From: Trema orientale
Lineage: Eukaryota; Streptophyta; Magnoliopsida; Rosales; Cannabaceae
Direction of reading: 5' to 3'
Length of the DNA stretch: 64,000 bases
Assembly (NCBI GenBank): GCA_002914845.1
Contig: JXTC01000024.1
Location: 16,076 to 80,075 of the forward strand
The translations under genes and the position numbers were made by a program. Shown piece after piece: positions 57,401 through 64,000 of the stretch. The number at the start of each line of letters is the position of its first letter. Position 1 is the stretch's first letter. Below the pieces are notes generated by a model. The model was given only the letters and a program-made list of their open reading frames with translations, had not been told where the DNA came from and did not search any database.

Positions 57401-60327
57401 CTTCCAATCTATATAGCCAATTATTGATTCATATGGATCATAGCTATTCCTGATTTGGTAACTTGGATTTCAGAAGTTAGTCATTGAGTGTTTATAAATT
57501 TATAATATCAATTCTCACTTGAGGATGAGTTCTGACTTTTAAGGATTTATTAGGGATGCTTAGGGATGGATTAATAGAAAGAACTATTCTTAACTGCAGG
57601 TTCTGGAGTTAGTACTGATATTTGGACTAGTTATGCTGCAAGGATTATGGCTATATCTGTTCTTCCATTTGTTATTGTTCAAGTACCTCAACTTGTAAAT
57701 TCGACCTCTGGAAGACATTTAGCTGTTTTGATTGGGCTTATTGTTTCGGTGTTGCTACTGATTTCTTATTGCCTGTATCAGGTACGTTATACTTGTGTAG
57801 CAATTATATTCGACACGCAGTTTTTCAAGTAAATTTAAATTTCATTTTGTTTGACAAACTTGACCTATTGCTTTTGACTGTTTTATACAAATTCTGAAGT
57901 CCAACCTCTAAATAGTTAGTAATTTAATCAAACAAATCAATTAGAGTGTAGTATTGACTGCCTATCTAATACCAGTTAGATTACTAATTTGCTTAAACTC
58001 TTGGGAAAAGAAGTTATTAGATTTTATTTATAAAACCTTCTAGTGAAGAAAGAAAACTTTAGCACAGGTATTCTGTTCACTTGGTTATGTTATTCTGTTC
58101 ATTTGGTTATGTTATTAGAGGGAATGGGATACCAAACTGCATGGATGTCTTATAACTTAGGTACTTCATTCCAGCATTTTGGTACCCATACTGATCAGGT
58201 GATTCAGGTCATACGGTAACTCTAGCAATGTTGCAGTTTTCTTTGACATGTTTCTACAGTCTAAATCCTTATTACTTAGGTTGATTCTGGACTTCAATTC
58301 TATTTCATCATTGGTACAGGTTTTTCAGCCGTGGATACAGAAGAGACGATTAGATTATGTGAAACATAAGCATGTTATATCAGGAATCTTGCGACATTTA
58401 AAGACGCAAGCATTAGGAAGGCTCCTTGATGATGATGGTGAACCCAACGTAGATGTTATAACAAAGTGAGATTGATTTTTAAAATGGACGCAATAGGTTT
58501 ATTTATTTCTTATTATCATTATTTTTAAAGACTCTTGTATCTGCTCACTTTTCAATGGATATCCTGTCAGGTTATTTCATAGAATTGATGAGAATCAAGA
58601 CGGGTATCTTTCAGCCGCTGAATTAAGAGCACTGATTATAGGAATTAGATTTGAAGAGATAGACTTGGACAAGGATGATGCTGTGGAGAAAGTGATGAAT
58701 GATTTTGATACAAGTAATAATTCGCGTATTGAGGCAAACGAATTTGTCGCTGGTATTTCTAGATGGCTTAATGAGGCAAAGAGGTCAGGGGATGTCTCTG
58801 CTGACCCTGGCCATCGAACAATGAAATTTTTAACTGACTTCCATGTGGTATGTTTTCTCTCTTTAAAGATCTGTAAGATTTTATTCAAGGTAGTCTTCTC
58901 ACAACTTCGTTAATATTCCTGTACAGCGGACAAAGCAAGAGCATGCTCTTTTAGGGGTTGGTGATCAAAGTGATGAGGTCATAGAAGGTGTTCAAAATGC
59001 TAAATGGATAACCGTGAAAGCAGTGTTGTTGTTGTTGTTAGGAACTGCGATTGCAGCAGCTTTCGCGGATCCCTTGGTGGATGCTGTTGACAACTTTTCA
59101 AGTGCCACAAGCATTCCTACATTTTTCATCTCATTCATTGCACTACCTCTGGCTACTAACTCTAGTGAGGCTGTATCCGCGGTAATCTTTGCTACAAGAA
59201 AGAAGATAAGAACTTCCTCCTTAACATTTTCTGAGGTTTGTCTCTTACATATCCTCTTTCTATGTTTTACCTCTCTGCATCAGCACAAACCTGTTGATTA
59301 GTGATCACTGATCAATAGGAGTTTTATAAATTGTTACTATTGCATGTTGTCTTAGAGCTCCACTAGACGTATGTAAGAACGTACTCGGGTGTGTGAGAGA
59401 GAGGTACTAGCTGACAGGAAGTAATTAGCTGTTGGGAGGGAGCTATTGAGGGAGATGATTGCTAACGGTAATAGTAAGCAATTGCGTTTCGCTACAAAGC
59501 TTAGTATTAGTCCCTTAGAAGGAGACCCTTTGCTTTGGATGGAAAACGTGATTTAAATCCAGTGTCAAACCCTCGTGTCCCTTCTTTGGGGACTGAAGGC
59601 CGTTAGGTTAAAAAACAATTGCTTGTGAAGAATCATTTGGAGATATAAAGACAGTGAAGTTGATTAATTTCCTGGTAAAAAGCTCGTGTTTACCTGCTCA
59701 AGATAAATTATGAAAAAAGGTATTCTTGTTGTACATAAACCGTGTTTAGTATAAATATTTCTACCAAGATTTGGCATAGGAAATGGGAGTACATGTCAGT
59801 TGGCACATTGTCACTTTCGATATGGTGACAAAGTAACTAAAATGCATAGATGATATGGATTGCCATCTCATCAGTCACTTGTTTTAAAAGATTGAGAAGA
59901 GTCTTAAAAAGATGTTATATAGGTATTACTCAACTACATTCAGTTGCCCTTAGAATCTATGACCACGAGACAAATGTTCTCTAGTTGCATCAACCCATTG
60001 TCATGGGGTGCAATGTTTGCCAACTTTGTAGAATGCTCCAATAACAACACTATTGGTTTTTTCTTCTGTTATATGCAGATATATGGGGCAGTGACCATGA
60101 ATAATGTACTTTGCTTATCAGTTTTCTTGGCCCTTGTCTATGTTAGAGGATTAACCTGGGACTTCTCATCGGAAGTGCTTGTCATTCTTATAGTTTGTAT
60201 CGTCATGGGTCTCTTCGGCAGCTTCCGCACTACTTTCCCTCTGTGGACGTCGTCAGTGGCTTTCCTGCTTTATCCATTCTCCCTTGCTCTGGTTTATGTT
60301 CTGGATTACTTCTTTGGCTGGTCGTAG
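54462..60327 (+). CDS. NCL: EF-hand Na+/Ca2+ exchanger of the NCL type, seven exons, 589 aa
   Basis: Membrane cation antiporter of the CaCA superfamily; the plant NCL branch is implicated in Ca2+ and Na+ balance. Exons 54462-54882, 56456-56641, 57600-57781, 58320-58465, 58571-58847, 58927-59235 and 60079-60327, all GT/AG, give 1770 nt in frame. The N terminus is a Phe-rich signal peptide ending near GQAHC. The first exchanger block holds NGSELLLEILGPGLIGG and GALPDAMLIL at about 107-140; helices follow to residue 265. EF hands lie in the cytosolic loop: DENQDGYLSAAE (318-329, canonical) and DTSNNSRIEANE (358-369, Ser in place of the usual Gly). The second alpha repeat has PLATNSSEAVSAV near 478. 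The C-terminal exon adds hydrophobic segments ending DYFFGWS. Length is typical for the family, so the gene looks functional. Confidence 0.95.
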
Positions 60328-61532
60328 ACTTGTGACGTAAATGAGGGCCCTCTTCCTTTTCTTCATTCGGATCAGAACCTTCTTTTCCCCGGTTTGAGTC
60401 ATTTGTATGATTGTTGACTGTCGAAATTATGTATCTGAAGCCAGAATCTTATTGCATGATGATTGGAGCCCGTCTGATCATCGAGTTTTCTAATATTATT
60501 ACTAGTAGTGGTGCAGTATCTTTTACCTTTTCAATTTTATTTACTAGAATTGTATCTCCCGTTGATGTTTCCTGTTAGTCGTTGCATTCCTAATAATGTT
60601 AATGGATGAGTTAAAAAGCAAGCGCGTGGCAGATAAGACATATAAATAGCCAGATTTTAGACGGTTTTTAGGGCATGAGGTCCCTGAACTTTTTTAAAAG
60701 TGGCAATTTCATCCATGAACTAAAAATAGTGACCAATTAGTCCTTGAATTAACAATAATGCTTCAATCTGGTCCAAGTTAGAAACGGCGTTTGTTTTATA
60801 ACGGGAGAGACGCGTGAGCCTCATGTGCCTAGAGTAAAAAGAGGAAATTAAACTGTCTGAAAATAAGCGAGGGAAAATTTTGAGATTTCAAAGAAAAGGA
60901 GTTCTCTCTAGATTTAGATTGCTCTCAAATTGAATGAGGAAATCCTGAGGTTTTCTCTCTAAATTTAGATTGCTCTTAAGTTGAGTGTAAAAATCCTGGA
61001 GTTTCTCCATAAAAATGGTTGGATTGTACGATTTCTAAAAGTGAGTGAAATTTGTAGTTCATGGTGTCGAATATGATGATGGTAATGAAGGAGGAGGGAG
61101 CTCCACAACCTGTTTATTGTAAGCCTTTTTTATAATCAATTTACTTTTGGTACTAAAGGTTTTTTTATTCATTTTATGTGGTGTGTTGGGCCTTTTTAAT
61201 TTTAAAAATATTAAATGTTATATATAAATATATATATATATATGCATATAGGCATTATTTTCCTCGGAATTTTCTTTCTTGCATATGGATAAAAAGCATT
61301 GTAATGGCTTCTTGTCTTTTCGTAGCTTTCTTCTTTCTCTTTCATTAATGTTTTGTCTTTTATAATGTTTTCATAAACCTATATTTGTTGTATGCTATGT
61401 ATGTACGTATTATTAGGATTATATTATATATCTTCGATTCTTCGTGTACCTTATGCTAGAAAGAATCAGTTGTAATATATATGTCATTTTTCAATCACCT
61501 TATTTTTGTTTCAAAATTTTTGTGCTCTCACA
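60328..61532. other. 3' flank of the exchanger gene and intergenic DNA
   Basis: The first 250 bp should hold the 3' UTR. 60665-60785 resembles one half of the fold-back MITE at 49019 (GTCCCTGAACTTTT, TGACCAATTAGTCCTTGAAT). A direct repeat around GAAATCCTGAGGTTTCTC / AAATCCTGGAGTTTCTC is at 60940-61000. TA run at about 61218-61240. Confidence 0.45.
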
Positions 61533-62949
61533 GCACGTGAAGGGCCTGTCAGTTTTACAATGAAAGTGCACCATAGAGGAGTTTTTCAGGAGCAACTTAG
61601 TGGTACAAACTATGTGGGCAGAAAGGTTACTTATTTGGACAATATTGGACGTGTAAGTCTTTTTCAGCTAGATTCGATTGCTACAAATCTTGGATATGAG
61701 TTACCAATAGATTACTATTATAGGCTACCTCACCCACATGAAACTTTTTGTTTAATCACATCAGACAAAAATTGTATGGACATGGTTACTAAGTTCCCCG
61801 ATGACAGGATAGTCAACAATTTTTTTAGGATACTAACCCCTCAACCAACTGGGACCTCCAAATTACATGATGTACCATTTCAAGATGAAACTAGGGCTAC
61901 TAAAGGATATGAGAATAAGGATGACGTTGACTCGGATTTTATTGATTTCTCTGATGATGAAGAGTATCTACCTAAGAATATTAAGGATCCCACAAAACAA
62001 TGGCAAGGGTTTCATGAAAAGAGTAAGTTTGGGGATTATAAAGAACATGTCCAGAGTAGTAGTGAAGATACTAGTGAACTTGATAGTGGGAATTCTTCAT
62101 CGACAGATGATGAGCTAGTTTGGAGGGTTAAGAAAAAATCATACCCTCAATTTAACCCCAATGTAGACATGGATGATCTAACTTTCAAGCTTCGAATGAT
62201 ATTTTCTACTAGAGAATCTTTCAAGAAGGTAGTGATAGAGTATGGGATATAGAATCATAGAGGAATGAAACTAGAGAAAAATGATAATATCAGAGTAAGA
62301 GCAACATGCAAAAAGGTGTGAATAGCTTGTCTTGGCTTCAGTTCTTAATGATAACGTGTCCTTCTAGGTGAAAACACTAAATCCAGTTCAAACATGTGGT
62401 GATATGGCATTTCAAGTTAGATGCTTTCATGATGGTCAATATATAGTGAACCTAAATAAAGGACAATGTACTTGTAGAAAGTGGAACATAAGTGGTATCC
62501 CATGCAGTCATTCAATTGCATGTATAAATGACAGGAATCTTGACATCTATAAGTATGTGAACCATTGGTTTCACAGGGACAAATATGAAAAAGCATATGC
62601 ACCTGTTGTATACGGAATAAATGGACCTGAGTTGTGGAAAAAAATAGTCCACATTCCCATGGAAGCACCACCTTTCAAGGTTCAATGTGGTAGGCCAAAG
62701 AAGCTGAGGCGTAAAGAACCCGATGAATATCAACTACAGAACACCACTACCAAATTAAAGAAAACATGTGTGGTGATACGATGTAGCAATTGTGGTCAAG
62801 CTAGACACAATGTTAAGACTTGCCCATACCCTCGTAAGGAGAAAGCCCCAACATATGTTCCCATTGTTAGTCAAACCAATACACTCCATGAGCCAGCTGA
62901 AGGTCCAAAATCCTGTTGCTTTCGCATCCAATTCTCGACAAAAGCTTAA
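61533..62949 (+). pseudogene. MuDR/FAR1-type (MULE) transposase relic lacking the catalytic core
   Basis: The first part (61560-62250) reads MKVHHRGVFQEQLSGTNYVG and then YLDNIGRVSLFQLDSI, the N-terminal domain common to plant MULE transposases, then an acidic linker and the DNA-binding start LTFKLRMIFSTRESFKKVV. A TAG at 62250-62252 interrupts it; homologous codons NHRGMKLEKNDNIRVRATCK continue after the stop. The frame then jumps at about 62368 to the C-terminal part VKTLNPVQTCGDMAFQVRCF, a SWIM zinc finger (CTCRKWNISGIPCSH) and a CCHC knuckle (CSNCGQARHNVKTC), ending at TAA 62947-62949. The DDE catalytic domain between them, normally about 200-300 residues, is absent. An internal deletion derivative; no terminal repeats were identified. 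Confidence 0.85.
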
Positions 62950-63730
62950 TGTACTATTGTGCTTATTTTATTTAGTTATAGTGTATTTATTCATTTGTTT
63001 TTCTTTAACATATTCATTTTATTAATTTCTTTCATTTTTTTTAAGTGAAAAGGAAGAAAAAACTACTGGAGGCTCGGTAGATGGATGCTTTTGAAGACAA
63101 GAAACTCAAGAAATGAAAACTTCATGGATTAGCTAGTTTTTTGAACACTAATGATCAATGTATGACCTTTTGATACTACGTATTTTGTGTGGATGAACAC
63201 AGTTTAACTTGAGATATGGTGTTTGAGGGTTGTGTGCATACACAGGACACAAGTTTCTTTTTTGAAGTTGAAAAGAAAACTACAAGTTGTCTAGTTTCTA
63301 GACATTTATCGTGTGTATATATATATTGCACATGTTAGAGAAAAGCGGTTTTTGTATTTTGGGCATAGATACAAGTGCTATATTACATGTAAACCCAAAC
63401 TGAATGGAAAATGTTATCATATTGGGGTAATTTTTAAGTTACATTGTTTATTTCAATCATATTAGAGACCTTTATGCACAGTTTATTATCATTTTTCAAG
63501 TTTTGCCTCGTGACAATAAGATTTACGAACAATTTTAATTAAGCTTTAATTAAGAACAATTTTATTAAAGAAGAATCTATATACAACAATATAACTATTA
63601 ATATAACAATACAAAACAGTAACTGCATATTCTTCTTTCTCCGTATTCTTCTTTCTCTTACTGTTTCCAACTATACAGCAATTTAACCATTAACATAATA
63701 AATTAATAATAAATCACAATAGCCCCTTTA
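62950..63730. other. 3' flank of the MULE relic
   Basis: AT-rich, no gene seen. It could hold the element's right end, which was not recognised. Confidence 0.4.
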
Positions 63731-64000
63731 TCAAAAAAAAAAAAAATACAATAGCCTCCAGATTCTTCTTTCTTTTGCAGCATAGATAACTGCCATTTTT
63801 TGTAGTTCATCATCAATAAATTTCTCTTGTTCACGGTTCCTCTCTTTGAGCTCCTCGATTTTTGCCTCTAAATCCTTTGTCTTTTTCAGTAACCCAGGTA
63901 TGATATGTATGAAATAATAACATGCAATATATAAGGTTACAAACGTTTTTTCAATCAATAATGTTACCAAAATTATTATGCTCCAACCTTTAGCAGAATT
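63731..64000 (-). CDS. partial coiled-coil ORF at the window edge
   Basis: Minus-strand frame in which about 50 residues look protein-like: LLKKTKDLEAKIEELKERNR then EQEKFIDDELQKMAVIYAAK, a charged heptad-type coiled coil, ending near RRIWRLL before a poly-Phe low-complexity tail. C-terminal coiled coils of this style occur in plant GRF zinc-finger proteins often found beside MULE transposons. That link is tentative, because the zinc finger would lie beyond 64000. The part upstream of LLKK may be intron. It could be a gene fragment rather than a live gene. Confidence 0.35.
   Translation of the reverse strand, partial: NSAKGWSIIILVTLLIEKTFVTLYIACYYFIHIIPGLLKKTKDLEAKIEELKERNREQEKFIDDELQKMAVIYAAKERRIWRLLYFFFF

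Overview
The window looks like nuclear DNA of a dicot plant. It is AT-rich, most of it is transposon debris, and three ordinary intron-containing genes have GT/AG splice sites and close homology to Arabidopsis-type proteins: homogentisate 1,2-dioxygenase, an acidic Ser/Glu-rich protein with a SAP-like N terminus, and an EF-hand Na+/Ca2+ exchanger of the NCL type. The species cannot be read from the sequence.

Layout. 1-858 is the decayed end of a minus-strand Copia element, followed by an assembly gap (N run 859-1040). 1.1-17.4 kb holds a dispersed family of very small secreted peptides with a CX7C...CX7C cysteine pattern: a copy with a stop codon at 1416, intact copies at 8365 and 17101, and a fragment near 16.5 kb. 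A diverged intact copy lies on the minus strand at 31.4 kb. Between them are a 1.47-kb GC-rich solo LTR (3711-5184), hAT-like and hairpin MITEs, and a non-autonomous Copia-like LTR element (9833-14910) that carries a 74-bp tandem array and a complete nested TRIM (12163-12566).

18.2-26.2 kb is the homogentisate dioxygenase gene (minus strand, nine exons, 461 aa). Its 3' part was tandemly duplicated; the extra unit lost exon 9, kept an orphan exon 8, and received nested insertions including a 1262-bp Mutator-like element with a 9-bp target duplication. 26.2-40 kb is mostly intergenic: a 21-bp minisatellite, several inverted-repeat elements, recent tandem duplications and hAT-type elements, apart from the 31.4-kb peptide gene.

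40.1-43.2 kb is the acidic protein gene (plus strand, five exons, 661 aa). Its promoter is a tandem duplication, each unit ending in an AACGG core like the plant G2/M (MSA) element. 43.2-54.3 kb is intergenic, with MITEs whose target duplications can be read. 54.5-60.3 kb is the Na+/Ca2+ exchanger (plus strand, seven exons, 589 aa). 61.5-62.9 kb is a MuDR-type transposase relic without its catalytic core, and the right edge holds part of a minus-strand coiled-coil ORF.

The three conserved genes show no functional link to one another. The most biologically open item is the small cysteine-patterned peptide family. The best resolved structural stories are the partial duplication of the dioxygenase gene and the nested MITEs, one of which has a paralogous empty site inside this same window.
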